NCBI GenBank assembly: GCA_014384675.1
Contig: JACNFK010000034.1
Location: 109,665 to 173,664 of the forward strand
Direction: 5' to 3'
Length of the DNA: 64,000 nt
Source: Candidatus Thiopontia autotrophica
GTDB lineage: Bacteria; Pseudomonadota; Gammaproteobacteria; GCF-002020875
The position numbers and the translations under genes are program-made. The notes under the pieces were generated by a model that worked only from the letters and a program-made list of their open reading frames with translations, was not told where the DNA came from and did not search any database. This document shows positions 46,720-57,963 of this stretch, one piece after another (the first letter of the stretch is position 1; every line of letters begins with the position of its first letter).

Positions 46720-48387
46720 ATGGCTCAATTTATCTACACCATGAATCGCGTCGGCAAAATTGTGCCGGGCGGTCGAGAAATCCTAAAAGAGATATCTCTC
46801 TCTTTTTTCCCGGGCGCAAAAATTGGTGTGCTTGGACTAAATGGCTCAGGCAAATCAACTCTCCTTAAAATTATGGCTGGGCTCGATAGTGAGATTGAGG
46901 GAGAGGCTCGTCCACAAGCAGGAATAAACATTGGATACCTTCCCCAAGAACCGCAACTAGACCCTGAAAAAGATGTGCGTGGAAATGTTGAAGAAGGTGT
47001 CTCTGAGACCAAGGCACTTCTTAATCGCTTCAATGAGGTTAGTGCCGGTTTTGCTGATCCTGATGCCGACTTTGATGCCTTGCTGGCAGAACAGGCTGAA
47101 CTTCAGGACAAGATCGACTCTGCAGGCGCCTGGGAACTAGATCGGAAGCTGGAGATAGCAGCAGATGCTCTGAGGCTACCGCCTTGGGATGCAGATGTAA
47201 CCAAGCTCTCTGGTGGTGAGCGACGCCGGGTCGCTCTCTGTCGCCTGCTACTATCCAATCCTGATATGCTGCTACTTGATGAGCCCACCAACCACCTCGA
47301 TGCAGAGTCTATCGCCTGGCTGGAACGATTCCTTCACGACTTCCCTGGAACTGTGGTTGCCATCACCCATGACCGCTATTTTCTCGATAATGTGGCTGGC
47401 TGGATTCTGGAACTGGACCGTGGGCGCGGTATTCCATGGGAGGGAAATTACTCCTCATGGCTGGAGCAGAAACAGAATCGCCTGCAGATGGAAGAGAAGC
47501 ATGAGAGTGCTCGTCAAAAAACCATGAAGGAGGAGCTGGAGTGGATTCGCTCAAACCAAAAAGGGCGCCATGCCAAGAGCAAGGCTCGCATAGCCCGCTT
47601 TGATGAGCTCTCTTCCCATGATGCACAGGCACGAAACGAGACCCATGAGATATATATCCCACCTGGCCCCAGACTCGGAGACCTTGTAATTGAGGGAGCA
47701 GGTATCCGCAAGGGATTTGGAGATCGCCTGCTGGTTGATGATCTTAACTTCAACCTTCCCCCTGGCGGTATTGTCGGAATTATCGGCCCCAATGGTGCCG
47801 GTAAAACCACTCTCTTCAGAATGTTGACCGGAGATGAGAAAGCAGATTCTGGAGAGATCAAAATTGGTGAGACGGTGAAGCTCTCCCATGTTGACCAGAG
47901 TCGTGACACACTTGACCCCAAACAGACGGTATGGGAATCAATCTCTGGCGGGCAGGAGATTTTGCGGATTGGTGGCTATGAAACCAACTCTCGTGCCTAC
48001 GTTTCTCGCTTCAATTTCCGTGGTGGTGATCAACAGAAGCGTGTTGGTGACCTCTCCGGTGGTGAGCGCAACCGTGTCCATCTGGCAAAATTATTACAGA
48101 GTGGCGGCAATGTGCTGCTGCTTGATGAGCCAACAAATGATCTTGATGTTGAGACCCTGCGCGCACTGGAGGAGGCCCTACTGGCATTCCCTGGCTGCGC
48201 AGTAGTGATCTCGCATGATCGCTGGTTCCTTGACCGTATCGCCACCCACATGCTCGCCTTTGAGGGTGACAGCAAGGCGGTCTGGTTTGAGGGAAACTAT
48301 GCCGATTACGAACAGGATAGAAAGAGACGACTTGGTGCCAAGGCAGATCAGCCGCACAGGATTAAGTATCGTCCAATATCAAAATAA
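46720..48387 (+). CDS. ettA: Energy-dependent translational throttle protein EttA
   Basis: ABC-F protein that binds the ribosomal E site and gates entry into elongation depending on ATP/ADP ratio. Two ABC domains are visible: Walker [10 protein letters not shown] and signature [11 protein letters not shown] in the first, GPNGAGKTT and [11 protein letters not shown] in the second. The interdomain linker and arm of EttA length are present, giving 555 residues. It is followed 83 bp later by an EF-P paralogue. Confidence 0.96.
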   Translation: MAQFIYTMNRVGKIVPGGREILKEISLSFFPGAKIGVLGLNGSGKSTLLKIMAGLDSEIEGEARPQAGINIGYLPQEPQLDPEKDVRGNVEEGVSETKALLNRFNEVSAGFADPDADFDALLAEQAELQDKIDSAGAWELDRKLEIAADALRLPPWDADVTKLSGGERRRVALCRLLLSNPDMLLLDEPTNHLDAESIAWLERFLHDFPGTVVAITHDRYFLDNVAGWILELDRGRGIPWEGNYSSWLEQKQNRLQMEEKHESARQKTMKEELEWIRSNQKGRHAKSKARIARFDELSSHDAQARNETHEIYIPPGPRLGDLVIEGAGIRKGFGDRLLVDDLNFNLPPGGIVGIIGPNGAGKTTLFRMLTGDEKADSGEIKIGETVKLSHVDQSRDTLDPKQTVWESISGGQEILRIGGYETNSRAYVSRFNFRGGDQQKRVGDLSGGERNRVHLAKLLQSGGNVLLLDEPTNDLDVETLRALEEALLAFPGCAVVISHDRWFLDRIATHMLAFEGDSKAVWFEGNYADYEQDRKRRLGAKADQPHRIKYRPISK

Positions 48388-48403
48388 TTTGAATAAGTCT
48401 CAA

Positions 48404-48443
48404 GTGATTCCTGCTACTTAGGCGTGTCCGCGGCAGGAATCAC
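48404..48443 (+). promoter_or_regulatory. Perfect hairpin in the leader of efpL
   Basis: GTGATTCCTGC (48404-48414) and GCAGGAATCAC (48433-48443) form an 11-bp perfect stem with an 18-nt loop. No T-run follows, so it is not a standard terminator. It ends 26 bp before the efpL ATG. Confidence 0.6.
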
Positions 48444-48469
48444 CCATACAGTTACAACAGGAAATAGTT

Positions 48470-49039
48470 ATGCCAAAAGCATCAGAACTAAAACGTGGAA
48501 TGATAGTAGAGATCAACGGTACGCCACATGCGGTAAAAACTGTCGAGTCAAAAAGCCCCTCTTCCAGGGGAGCCTCTACCCTCTACAAAATTCGTTTTAC
48601 CAATCTGCAGAGTGGCCAGAAACTGGATGAATCATTCAAGGGAGATGATCTGTTAAAAGATGCCGATTGCCTGAAACGACAGGCCCAATATTCATACAGT
48701 GATGGTGATAATTTTGTTTTTATGGATATGGATGACTACACCCAATATGAGGTCAATGGAGATGAGCTGTCAGAACAGTCTGGGTATCTGGTTGAAGGGA
48801 TGGACGGGATCACAGTTCTTCTCTCTGATGACAATGTCTTGGGTATTGAGCTACCTCAAACTGTAACTCTGACTATTATCGAAACCGCTCCTGGAATCAA
48901 GGGAGCATCTGCTACCGGCAGAACCAAACCGGCAATTTTATCTACTGGTATAGAGATTCAGGTACCAGAGTACCTTGGGAGCGGAGAAGAGATAAAAGTA
49001 CATACCGTAACAGGAAAGTTTATCTCCAGAGCCAGGTAG
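48470..49039 (+). CDS. efpL: Elongation factor P-like protein EfpL (YeiP)
   Basis: Paralogue of EF-P that relieves ribosome stalling. The N-terminal domain has the extended loop typical of YeiP (SPSSRGASTLYKIRF, about 28-42) instead of the single Lys/Arg tip loop of EF-P. The remaining OB domains end in TGKFISRAR. At 189 residues it matches YeiP. It follows ettA, another E-site translation factor. Confidence 0.92.
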   Translation: MPKASELKRGMIVEINGTPHAVKTVESKSPSSRGASTLYKIRFTNLQSGQKLDESFKGDDLLKDADCLKRQAQYSYSDGDNFVFMDMDDYTQYEVNGDELSEQSGYLVEGMDGITVLLSDDNVLGIELPQTVTLTIIETAPGIKGASATGRTKPAILSTGIEIQVPEYLGSGEEIKVHTVTGKFISRAR

Positions 49040-49050
49040 AATTTATCTGT

Positions 49051-49275
49051 TTAGTGTCCATCTTTTGGGGGTACCGGGTCATGCCCCCCTTCATGCCACG
49101 GGTGACAACGCCCGATTCTGCGAATTGCCATCCAGCTACCACGTAGTGCGCCATACTCTTTCAGGGCATCAATTGCATAGCTTGAGCAGGTCGGGGTAAA
49201 ACGACAGCTCTGCCCCACCCATGGGCTTAGAACGATCTGGTAACCACGTACCAACAGAATCAGAATGGATTTCAC
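49051..49275 (-). CDS. yidD: Membrane protein insertion efficiency factor YidD
   Basis: A 74-residue YidD protein with the family core [25 protein letters not shown] and a C-terminal [15 protein letters not shown]. It is usually encoded between rnpA and yidC, so its position here after a DAHP synthase gene, with a four-base overlap, is uncommon. It is convergent with efpL, with stops 11 bp apart. Confidence 0.93.
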   Translation of the reverse strand: MKSILILLVRGYQIVLSPWVGQSCRFTPTCSSYAIDALKEYGALRGSWMAIRRIGRCHPWHEGGHDPVPPKDGH

Positions 49276-50336
49276 GACGATTGGCGTCGTTGCCGTACTG
49301 CCTCCGCAAAGCCCTCAAGCAGTCCGACAGTGGCATCCCAGCCAATACAGGCATCAGTTACACTCTGGCCATATACCAGCTCTTCACCCTCACGAATATC
49401 CTGTCGCCCCTCAACCAGGTGACTCTCAACCATTACCCCCATAATATTATGGTCACCATGGCTAATCTGATGCGCAACATCGCTACCAACATCAATCTGT
49501 CTCTTGTAATCCTTGCGACTATTGGCATGACTAAGATCAATCATCAGTCGCGTATTCTGTTCTGCCTCTCCTAGATCTGCTGCCGCATTCCTCACACTCT
49601 CTGCATCATAATTTGGGCGCCCATCACCACCACGCAGTATTACATGACAATCCTCATTACCATTGGTTGAAAAGATTGCGGAGTGCCCCTGCTTGGTAAC
49701 CGAGAGAAAATGGTGTGGTTGCGAAGCTGCCCAGATCCCGTCAATTGCGATCTGCAGCTTTCCATCTGTTCCATTCTTGAAACCAACCGGACATGACAAT
49801 CCTGACGCCAGCTCACGGTGAACCTGGCTCTCTGTTGTACGAGCCCCAATGGCTCCCCAGCTTATGAGGTCTGCAATATATTGCGGGGTAATCAGATCAA
49901 GGAATTCTGTTGCTGCAGGCACGCCTCTGTTATTGATCTCCAGCAACACCTCACGCGCCATACAGACACCCTTGTTGATATTGAAGCTTTGATCCAGGTC
50001 AGGGTCATTGATAAGCCCCTTCCAGCCAACCCGTGTGCGCGGTTTTTCAAAGTAGACACGCATCACTATAACCAACTCTTTAGCGAGATCATCACTTACT
50101 ACACGTAATCTATCAGCATACTCTTTGGCCGCCTCAACATCATGAATAGAACAAGGACCAACCACAACCACTAGTCTGTCATCGGTTCCATCAAGAATCT
50201 GATGAATTGCATTTCTTGTCTCCCAGACTGTTTGCGACGCCTTCTCGGTAATCTGGTGCTGACGATGAACATCCTCGGGGGCTGCAACTTCCTGCATTCC
50301 CCTGATACGAAGATCATCTGTATTATGAGCTGTCAT
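49272..50336 (-). CDS. aroG: 3-deoxy-7-phosphoheptulonate (DAHP) synthase, AroAI-alpha type
   Basis: First step of the shikimate pathway, condensing PEP with erythrose 4-phosphate. It has the [10 protein letters not shown] motif (near 63-72 of the long frame), the [21 protein letters not shown] block and the [29 protein letters not shown] block. The ATG at 50336 is chosen because GGAG lies upstream and the product then has the usual length (about 354). Which of the AroF/G/H feedback classes it belongs to is not resolved. A structured leader lies at 50421-50460. Confidence 0.93.
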   Translation of the reverse strand: MTAHNTDDLRIRGMQEVAAPEDVHRQHQITEKASQTVWETRNAIHQILDGTDDRLVVVVGPCSIHDVEAAKEYADRLRVVSDDLAKELVIVMRVYFEKPRTRVGWKGLINDPDLDQSFNINKGVCMAREVLLEINNRGVPAATEFLDLITPQYIADLISWGAIGARTTESQVHRELASGLSCPVGFKNGTDGKLQIAIDGIWAASQPHHFLSVTKQGHSAIFSTNGNEDCHVILRGGDGRPNYDAESVRNAAADLGEAEQNTRLMIDLSHANSRKDYKRQIDVGSDVAHQISHGDHNIMGVMVESHLVEGRQDIREGEELVYGQSVTDACIGWDATVGLLEGFAEAVRQRRQSS

Positions 50337-50420
50337 CTTTTTCTGTACTCCAGATATTGATCCTTGTGAAAGCAACCTCAGTCTCGCCTATACGGCACGC
50401 GCCATGGTCTCTCAACTGCG

Positions 50421-50460
50421 GCCATCCAGTCCCGCGGACGGTCCGCCTGTACGAGATGGC
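50421..50460 (-). promoter_or_regulatory. Nested inverted repeat in the DAHP synthase leader
   Basis: Outer arms GCCATC/GATGGC and inner arms GCGGAC/GTCCGC (one-base loop) form an extended stem about 85 bp before the start codon. It could be a leader RNA structure or an operator. No attenuator peptide or T-run is evident. Confidence 0.4.
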
Positions 50461-50547
50461 GATTATGTTCGCAATTATTGAGGCCAGAGTGGGCATTTTA
50501 TCTCTCACTCTGGAAATATGGAACAGTTCTGACAAGAGAAGACAAAA

Positions 50548-53500
50548 TCAATCTACCCAAACCCTGGCATTACGGAACATGCGCATCCATGGTGCATCCT
50601 CATTCCATCCATCAGGGCGCCACGAATATTGGACGCCTCGGAAAACTCGTTCTGGATGAGGCATCATGATGGTAAAACGTCCATCATCAGTTGTATAACC
50701 GGTCTCTCCATTGACAGAACCATTAGGATTAAGCGGGTAATTTTCTGTCGGGTTGCCTGTATGGTCTATGTAACGCATTGCAAGTTGCGCCTTACTGCCA
50801 TGGTCACCAGAGAATTCCACCCTGCCTTCACCATGGGCCACAGCAATTGGAATTCTGGCTCCGGCCATCCCCTGCAAAAAGATCGATGGAGATTCCACCA
50901 CCTCAACCAGCGACAATCGGCCTTCAAATTGTTCGGAGAGATTCCTCACAAAACGTGGCCAATGGTCAGCACCAGGTATCAGTTCGTGTAGCACCGACAT
51001 CATCTGACAGCCATTACATACACCAAGCCCAAAGGTATCCTTGCGCTCAAAGAATTTTGCAAATGAATCCCGTACACGACCATTGAATAGTATGGACTTT
51101 GCCCACCCCTCGCCAGCACCGAGAACATCTCCATAAGAGAACCCACCACAGGCCACTACCCCACGGAAATCATTAAGATCAACCCGCCCTTCAAGCAGAT
51201 CACTCATATGGACATCCTGACAATCAAAACCGGCCCGATCAAAGGCAGCAGCCATCTCCACCTGACCATTTACACCCTGCTCACGCAGAATTGCCATCGA
51301 CGGTCTAACCCCACGCTTGATATATGGTGCTGCAATATCAGCATCGATCTCAAACGAGACAACAGCCGACATTCCCGGATCCTTCACATCCAGCAGACGA
51401 TCATACTCCTGGTCTGCACAATCCGAGTTGTCACGCAGTCGCTGAATCTGCCAACTAGTCTCTGACCATGCACGCTGCAGGTCAACACGACTCTCATCAA
51501 CAATAATATCTCCCTGATTGCGTACAGTAATTCTGTCATTATCAGACAGTGTGCCAAGCACATGGGTATGGCTGAATAGACCATAATCACGCAGTTTCTG
51601 TTGTACAACCTCCAGATCAGAGTGTCTGATCTGTATTACTGCTCCCAGCTCTTCATTAAAGAGTGCTGCAGAGGGATCACCATCAAGATCATCGATCAAC
51701 AGTGATAACCCTGTATGGCCAGCAAATGCCATCTCACACAGTGTAGTAAAGAGACCGCCATCTGAACGATCATGATAGGCGAGGATCTGTCCGTCCTCAT
51801 TCATTTCCTGGATCAGTCCAAAGAAATGACGCATGGCACCAGGATCATTCAGATCTGGCGCATGGTGCCCCACTTGCTTGTATACCTGGGCTAATGCAGA
51901 CCCTCCAAGACGACTCTTTCCCTTTCCAAGATCAATCAACAAGAGATCACTGTCTCCTGCATCAGTGATTAATTGCGGGGTTAACGTCTTTCTAATGTCC
52001 GCACACGGAGCAAAAGCACAGGCGATCAGTGAGATTGGTGCAGTAACAGAGCGCTTCTCGCCATCCTCTTCCCAGACACTCTTCATCGACATGGAGTCCT
52101 TGCCAACTGGAACCGAGATATCAAGTTGCTGACATAGTTCAGATACAGCCTTCACCGTATCGAACAGTGCCGCATCTTCACCCGGATGACCTGCTGGGGC
52201 CATCCAGTTTGCAGACAATCTAATCTGATCTATTGAACCTATTCTGCTTGCAGCAATATTTGTCAGTGCCTCGCCAACAGCCATACGACCTGAAGCAGCC
52301 GGATGGATGAGTGCTGTTGGAGCAGATTCACCAAGCGCCGTAGTCTCACCCGTGTAACTGTTGTAACTGGTTGCAGTTACAGCAACATCAGCCACAGGCA
52401 CCTGCCATGGACCCACCATCTGATCTCTTGCAACCAATCCGGTAACAGTACGATCACCGATAGTAACAAGGAATGACTTGTTGGCCACCGTTGGCAGACG
52501 CAACACCCTGTAGATCGCCTCATGCAAATCAATCTTGTCAGTCTCAAATTCCAGCTTATGGAATGGCTTGTGGTGAACCTCACGCAACATCTTCGGAGGT
52601 TTGCCAAATAACACGTCCATAGGCAGATCTATCGGCGTGTTATCAAAGTGGCCATCCCCCATAACAAGTTTCTGCTCTCTGGTGGCCTCACCAATTACTG
52701 CATACGGGCATCTCTCACGCTCACAGAGCGCACGAAACTGCTCCATACGTGATGTATCTATGGCAAGAATATAGCGCTCTTGCGCCTCATTACACCAGAT
52801 CTCCAGAGGAGACATTCCAGGCTCATCATTAAGCACCATTCGCAACTCAAAACGGCCTCCGCGCCCACAATCGTTAACAATCTCCGGCACTGCATTTGAT
52901 AGTCCGCCTGCCCCCACATCATGAATGGAGACAATAGGATTTTCATTCATCTGCCAACAGCGATCAATCACCTCCTGACATCGACGCTCCATCTCAGGAT
53001 TGCCTCGTTGCACAGAGGCAAAGTCCAGGCTCTCTGAACTACTGCCACTAGTCATGGATGAGGCAGCTCCACCGCCCAGACCGATCAACATTGCCGGGCC
53101 ACCCAGAACTACTATCTGTGTACCAGGTGGAATTTCATTTTTCTCTACATCCTTACGCCTGATGTTGCCCATGCCACCAGCCAACATTATCGGTTTGTGA
53201 TAACCACGCACCTCATCACCTTCCGCTCCCGCCACCTTCTCTTCAAAGGTTCTAAAATAACCATGAATGGCTGGACGCCCAAATTCATTGTTGAATGCGG
53301 CCGCCCCAATTGGAGCTTCCAACATGATATCCAGCGCAGATACAATTCTTGATGGCTTACCGTAATCCTTCTCCCAAGGCTGCTCGGCACCAGGAATCCT
53401 CAGGTTTGAGACAGAGTATCCAGAGAGGCCTGCCTTTGGTTTAGAGCCACGCCCTGTGGCACCACCATCCCTGATCTCACCACCTGCACCTGTTGCAGCC

Positions 53501-54420
53501 CCTGGAAATGGGGATATTGCAGTTGGATGGTTATGAGTCTCAGCCTTATAAACAATATCGATCTGCTCCTCTGTTGTGCCATAACGAGACCGATCTCCCT
53601 GCGGGAAAAATCTACCACCACCAAATCCTTCGATAACCGCGGCATTATCCTTATATGCAGAGAGCACGCCTTCCGGGTTATTCCTGTGGGTATCACGAAT
53701 CATGCCAAACAGAGTTTCATCACGCTGTTCGCCATCAATAATCCAGTCTGCATTAAAAATCTTGTGGCGACAGTGTTCCGAGTTTGCCTGGGCAAACATC
53801 ATCAACTCAACATCATTTGGATTGCGCCCCATCGCCTCGAAGTTTTCCACCAGATAATCAATCTCATCATCTGCCAAGGCGAGCCCCAGAGAGTTATTGG
53901 CCTCTTCCAGAGCAACTTTCCCCCCACCAAGAATATCAACACTCATTACCGGTGCTGGCTCGGCAGTGGTAAAGAGAGCCTCTGCATCAGACTCATCATC
54001 CAGCACTGTTTCAGTCATCCTGTCATGTATCAGGGAAAACAGCTTGGCCTCATTATCCAAATCCAGACTACCCTCAATCTCCACCCCCCATTCAACTCCA
54101 CGCTCAATCCTGTGCACATCATTCAGGCCACAGTTGTTGGCAATGTCGGTAGCCTTACTGGCCCATGGAGATATGGTTCCCAGACGGGGCACAACAATAA
54201 GCCTTCTACCTCTCAATGAGGTCTCATCATGTGATGGCCCATACTCCAGCAACTTCTCCAGAACAGTCTGCTGCTCTTCAGTCAACGTTGAGTACAGATC
54301 AACAAAATGGAGCCACCGGGTTGTAATTCCTTTTACCGCCGGCAGCTCTCTGGAGAATAGTTCTTCCATCTTTCCCAGTCTGAACCGAGAAAGTGCCGGA
54401 CCACCCTTTATGACTAACAT
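50548..54420 (-). CDS. purL: Phosphoribosylformylglycinamidine synthase
   Basis: Large PurL of the proteobacterial type (1290 residues), combining the ATP-dependent synthetase with a C-terminal glutaminase in the fourth step of purine synthesis. The glutaminase nucleophile cysteine is in [10 protein letters not shown] and the catalytic histidine region is [10 protein letters not shown] near the C terminus; the [23 protein letters not shown]-site motif is central. It is monocistronic or the last gene after the metallo-hydrolase. Confidence 0.98.
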   Translation of the reverse strand: MLVIKGGPALSRFRLGKMEELFSRELPAVKGITTRWLHFVDLYSTLTEEQQTVLEKLLEYGPSHDETSLRGRRLIVVPRLGTISPWASKATDIANNCGLNDVHRIERGVEWGVEIEGSLDLDNEAKLFSLIHDRMTETVLDDESDAEALFTTAEPAPVMSVDILGGGKVALEEANNSLGLALADDEIDYLVENFEAMGRNPNDVELMMFAQANSEHCRHKIFNADWIIDGEQRDETLFGMIRDTHRNNPEGVLSAYKDNAAVIEGFGGGRFFPQGDRSRYGTTEEQIDIVYKAETHNHPTAISPFPGAATGAGGEIRDGGATGRGSKPKAGLSGYSVSNLRIPGAEQPWEKDYGKPSRIVSALDIMLEAPIGAAAFNNEFGRPAIHGYFRTFEEKVAGAEGDEVRGYHKPIMLAGGMGNIRRKDVEKNEIPPGTQIVVLGGPAMLIGLGGGAASSMTSGSSSESLDFASVQRGNPEMERRCQEVIDRCWQMNENPIVSIHDVGAGGLSNAVPEIVNDCGRGGRFELRMVLNDEPGMSPLEIWCNEAQERYILAIDTSRMEQFRALCERERCPYAVIGEATREQKLVMGDGHFDNTPIDLPMDVLFGKPPKMLREVHHKPFHKLEFETDKIDLHEAIYRVLRLPTVANKSFLVTIGDRTVTGLVARDQMVGPWQVPVADVAVTATSYNSYTGETTALGESAPTALIHPAASGRMAVGEALTNIAASRIGSIDQIRLSANWMAPAGHPGEDAALFDTVKAVSELCQQLDISVPVGKDSMSMKSVWEEDGEKRSVTAPISLIACAFAPCADIRKTLTPQLITDAGDSDLLLIDLGKGKSRLGGSALAQVYKQVGHHAPDLNDPGAMRHFFGLIQEMNEDGQILAYHDRSDGGLFTTLCEMAFAGHTGLSLLIDDLDGDPSAALFNEELGAVIQIRHSDLEVVQQKLRDYGLFSHTHVLGTLSDNDRITVRNQGDIIVDESRVDLQRAWSETSWQIQRLRDNSDCADQEYDRLLDVKDPGMSAVVSFEIDADIAAPYIKRGVRPSMAILREQGVNGQVEMAAAFDRAGFDCQDVHMSDLLEGRVDLNDFRGVVACGGFSYGDVLGAGEGWAKSILFNGRVRDSFAKFFERKDTFGLGVCNGCQMMSVLHELIPGADHWPRFVRNLSEQFEGRLSLVEVVESPSIFLQGMAGARIPIAVAHGEGRVEFSGDHGSKAQLAMRYIDHTGNPTENYPLNPNGSVNGETGYTTDDGRFTIMMPHPERVFRGVQYSWRPDGWNEDAPWMRMFRNARVWVD

Positions 54421-54442
54421 GCAATTACCCTTTTATCATTAA

Positions 54443-55210
54443 TCAAACTATCTCTCTCCAACCCAGCCCATCCTTTTGGCTAGCAATTGAGATCCATTTT
54501 TTTTCACAACCCAAGGCACCACTAACTGCGGAAACCGCCTTCTCTTCACAATTATTCTGCTCGCTCAAGTGCATTACAACAAGATGCTGCAGTGAAGATG
54601 TATCTATCTCATGCAGCAACATTGCCGCCTGCTGATTACTCAAGTGTCCAAGCCTCCCCATAACCCTTTTCTTTAATGAATATGGATATGGGCCTATAGC
54701 CAACATATCAGGATCATAATTGCACTCAAGCAACAGCGCATCACATCCATCAAGCTGTCTTTCTATGTGAGAAGAGACCTCCCCTGTATCAGTCAACAGA
54801 CCAACCCTTTGCTTCCCATTAGAGAAGGTAAACTGGATCGGCTCCTCTGCATCATGTGACACATGGAATGGGGAAACCTCTATGGCACCAATAGAGAACC
54901 TTTCAAACCCACCAATAACTCTGACTGAATCAAACAGACCATGTCTACGCTCAGCCTCCGCTGCAGTACCAGACGTCATCCATACCGGACATCCTGTTTT
55001 TTTGGCTAACCGCCTGACACCACCAAGATGATCACCATGCTCATGCGTAACCAGGATCGCATCAATCTCATCGAGAGCTTTTCCCAACCGCTGCAGACGA
55101 ATCTCAGTCTGTTTCAGTGAGAACCCACAATCAACAAGAATTGTGGTCTCTTCTGTTTCAAACAGTGTCCCATTACCCTTGCTGCCACTTCCCAGAGAGG
55201 CAAATCGCAT
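54443..55210 (-). CDS. MBL-fold metallo-hydrolase, YycJ/WalJ type
   Basis: A 255-residue metallo-beta-lactamase-fold protein. The metal motif is THEHGDHLGG (near 54-63), with a further HVSHDAEEP segment and an L-T-D-T-G turn. The SLGSGSKGN start is typical of the YycJ group, related to nucleases involved in mismatch repair in Gram-positives; the function in gammaproteobacteria is unclear. It lies just 3 bp after bamC and 22 bp before purL on the same strand. Confidence 0.88.
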   Translation of the reverse strand: MRFASLGSGSKGNGTLFETEETTILVDCGFSLKQTEIRLQRLGKALDEIDAILVTHEHGDHLGGVRRLAKKTGCPVWMTSGTAAEAERRHGLFDSVRVIGGFERFSIGAIEVSPFHVSHDAEEPIQFTFSNGKQRVGLLTDTGEVSSHIERQLDGCDALLLECNYDPDMLAIGPYPYSLKKRVMGRLGHLSNQQAAMLLHEIDTSSLQHLVVMHLSEQNNCEEKAVSAVSGALGCEKKWISIASQKDGLGWREIV

Positions 55211-55213
55211 AAA

Positions 55214-56365
55214 CTACTTCAGCTGTTCATGCAGCAAGGTCAGTATTCGTCTGGCTGTTCCAGAATTATCTATCTGCCCGTCAGAAGTCATGACAACAAT
55301 CCGACTCACCTCTTCATGGGACTCGATACGAATCTGGTACTCACCCTCTTCAGGCTGATCCTCACCACCCCAGAACTTGAGCTTATCCAAAATTCCATCC
55401 TGTTCATTATCCTTGAATGGATCTATATAACGAACATAGTAGATTCCTTTGGAACGATCTCGATCCTCAACCGTAAATCCAACTCGGTCCAGCGCATGAC
55501 CTGTACGTCTCCAGGTCCGAGGGAACCCCTCCTTGACCAATACAAACTTCTCGCCATCAGCAGAATCGACTATACGAGCGCGTTCAACTATACCCTTGCC
55601 TTCCAGACCGGCCAGAGCAGTATTAGCCCTGGTTGCCTCCATTCCCAGGAAGGACATAATTCTGCTCAGCAGCTCTGCCTCCAACTCTGCCATTGCTGGA
55701 TGGGGTTGCCAGACAAAAGAGTCCCCTGATGCAACCTCTTCCATGCGGCGATGACTCAGATATAGCTCTGTAACCCCCTCCTGATCAGTACGTTCCAGTC
55801 GGATTCTGAATTTATCACGTGTCCCTGTTGAGTAGAGCATATCTAACGCTTTGCCAAGGATATTACGAATTGGCCCTTCCTTAATCTCTGCACGATTCTC
55901 TGCCCAATCGGTCTCCATGATTCCTATTCTTGGATCCTCTCGCTCAATTATGAACCCATTCTTCAACCAAAACTCACGCAGTTTAGACCACAACTGCTCC
56001 GGAGTTGCGTTGATCACCAGCCAGCGTTGGTCGCCATCCTTGACCACCCTGATCTCTTTCTGTACCGGCATAACATCCTGCGAGTTCTCCAGCAGCCCCC
56101 CAACGCCACCATCAGACTCATAACTCTTGAGTGAGGCAACACCTCCTGGAACCTGGTAAAGATCCTGCATTGTTGAGGTGGTCAAGTCCGGTGGAATTTC
56201 GAGTGGCTTTGTCTCTACTGCACTCTCATAACTGAGCTCTTTCTTGTAAGCCTTGTATTTGTCTACAGTATTATCCACTGTGCTGCAGGAGATCAGCGAG
56301 AGTGCCCCTAGCAAAATTGCGGCTCCAGGGAGGAGGCCTCTACGATTCATAATTGTTATTTTCAT
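55214..56365 (-). CDS. bamC: Outer-membrane assembly lipoprotein BamC
   Basis: Lipoprotein of the BAM complex (formerly NlpB). A signal with a lipobox ending LISC (Cys near residue 27) precedes the unstructured BamD-binding stretch and two helix-grip domains; the WLVINATPEQLWSKLREFWLKNGF segment starts the first. At 383 residues it is normal. The ATG at 56350 is an alternative start. It follows dapA by 11 bp, the E. coli order. Confidence 0.92.
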   Translation of the reverse strand: MKITIMNRRGLLPGAAILLGALSLISCSTVDNTVDKYKAYKKELSYESAVETKPLEIPPDLTTSTMQDLYQVPGGVASLKSYESDGGVGGLLENSQDVMPVQKEIRVVKDGDQRWLVINATPEQLWSKLREFWLKNGFIIEREDPRIGIMETDWAENRAEIKEGPIRNILGKALDMLYSTGTRDKFRIRLERTDQEGVTELYLSHRRMEEVASGDSFVWQPHPAMAELEAELLSRIMSFLGMEATRANTALAGLEGKGIVERARIVDSADGEKFVLVKEGFPRTWRRTGHALDRVGFTVEDRDRSKGIYYVRYIDPFKDNEQDGILDKLKFWGGEDQPEEGEYQIRIESHEEVSRIVVMTSDGQIDNSGTARRILTLLHEQLK

Positions 56366-56376
56366 AATTTATCTGG

Positions 56377-57261
56377 TTACTTTTCTTGATTCACTTCGGC
56401 AGCACCTATTGCATCCTTGATAGCAGATCGATACATCTCTGATAGTGGAGTCAAAGGCAGACGTATACCCTCTGCAATCATCCCCATCTCATATAGAGCC
56501 CACTTTACCGGAATTGGATTTGCCTCGAGGAAAAGATCGCGATGAAGAAGTTTCAGGGGCTCATTTATTGCGTGCGCCTTTTCACTATCTCCAGCCATTG
56601 CCGCCACACACATCTCATGCATCTGTCGTGGTGCCACATTGGCAGTTACCGAGATGGTTCCATGACCACCCTGGAGGATGAAATCGGTACAGGTAGAATC
56701 GTCTCCACTATAGATCTCGAACCCATCCTCACTAAGAGAATGAATCGGCTCAATCCTTTCAAGATCACCGGTTGCCTCCTTTACCCCAATAATATTTGGA
56801 ACTTTTGAAAGCCTGCCAATAGTCTCCGGAAGCATGTCACAGGCTGTACGCCCAGGCACATTGTAGAGAATCTGTGGAATATCAACTGCCTCGGCAACTG
56901 CCTTATAGTGCAGATAGAGCCCTTCCTGGGTCGGCTTGTTGTAGTAAGGTGTCACCAGAAGAGCGGCATTGGCACCCTGCTCTTTTGCGCACCTGGTCAG
57001 ATCGATGGCCTCTTGGGTTGAGTTGGCTCCAGTACCTGCGATAACTGGCACACGACCATTCGATATCCGGATAACTCGCTTAATCACCTCACAATGCTCA
57101 CTCTCATTCAGAGTAGCTGACTCCCCGGTTGTGCCCATAGCAACAATGGCATCTGTTCCATTCTTGACATGAAACTCAACCAGCTGATCCAGTGCCTCCC
57201 AATCCAATCCACCATCAGGGTGCATCGGTGTAACCAGCGCAACCATACTTCCTTGAAACAT
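56377..57261 (-). CDS. dapA: 4-hydroxy-tetrahydrodipicolinate synthase
   Basis: Entry enzyme of lysine/diaminopimelate synthesis, condensing pyruvate with aspartate semialdehyde. The Schiff-base lysine is in GVKEATGDLERI (about K161) and the catalytic tyrosine in LYNVPGRTACD (about Y133). At 294 residues it is typical. It is divergent from gcvR and followed by bamC. Confidence 0.97.
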   Translation of the reverse strand: MFQGSMVALVTPMHPDGGLDWEALDQLVEFHVKNGTDAIVAMGTTGESATLNESEHCEVIKRVIRISNGRVPVIAGTGANSTQEAIDLTRCAKEQGANAALLVTPYYNKPTQEGLYLHYKAVAEAVDIPQILYNVPGRTACDMLPETIGRLSKVPNIIGVKEATGDLERIEPIHSLSEDGFEIYSGDDSTCTDFILQGGHGTISVTANVAPRQMHEMCVAAMAGDSEKAHAINEPLKLLHRDLFLEANPIPVKWALYEMGMIAEGIRLPLTPLSEMYRSAIKDAIGAAEVNQEK

Positions 57262-57351
57262 CGATATTACTCTCTTCTATAAAATGTTTTTCTCTGAACT
57301 GTAAATGGTACTTCTGCAAAGGTGCAGTGACAAGATATACTCTCCAATACT

Positions 57352-57915
57352 ATGGAAAAGAAATCACCCACCAATCCCTCACAAACAGTGACTGATAACC
57401 TTGTTATCACTGCAATCGGCAAAGATCGCCCAGGAATCATCAATGAGCTCTCCAGAATTGTACTGGAACAGAAGGGCAATGTTGTTGACAGCAGAATGAC
57501 GGTGCTTGGCGGTGAGTTTGCCATCCTGTTACTGGTCTCCGGGAAATGGGACACTATTGCGCGCCTGGAGGCCACACTGCCAAAATTCCAGGAAAAACTT
57601 GAACTCACAATTCTTACCAAGCGAACATCTGATCGCCCCATCAAACATGAACACCTCCCTTACCACGTTGAGGTTATCTCGATTGATCATCCAGGAATCG
57701 TCTACAAAGTGGCTGACTTCTTCTCCTCACGGCAGATAAATGTAGAGGAGATGAACACCAGTAGCCACCATGCGCCCCATACAGGAACACCAATGTTTGT
57801 ATTAAATATGGTTTTGGGAGTCCCAAGAAAAGAGTCAATAACCCAGCTGAGGGAAAACTTTCTCGACTTCTGTGACTCACAAAATCTTGATGGCATGCTC
57901 GAGCCTATCAAGTAA
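57352..57915 (+). CDS. gcvR: Glycine cleavage system regulator GcvR (tandem ACT domains)
   Basis: A 187-residue protein with two ACT domains (VITAIGKDRPGIINELSRIV near 17-36 and VISIDHPGIVYKVADFFSS near 107-125). GcvR in E. coli modulates GcvA and so the glycine cleavage genes, and also influences stress through sRNA-controlled expression. The position divergent from dapA is conserved. The gcvP genes it may affect lie 5 kb downstream. The first 20 residues are polar and variable. Confidence 0.9.
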   Translation: MEKKSPTNPSQTVTDNLVITAIGKDRPGIINELSRIVLEQKGNVVDSRMTVLGGEFAILLLVSGKWDTIARLEATLPKFQEKLELTILTKRTSDRPIKHEHLPYHVEVISIDHPGIVYKVADFFSSRQINVEEMNTSSHHAPHTGTPMFVLNMVLGVPRKESITQLRENFLDFCDSQNLDGMLEPIK

Positions 57916-57963
57916 GGAAGATCCAATTACGCTTTTTCAGAGGTTCCGTAGCAAGTGAAAAAT

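Noticed and set aside
46554..46868. Possible gene in front of ettA
   Set aside because: It starts at a promoter -35 and runs into ettA in another frame; the sequence is better explained as leader DNA.
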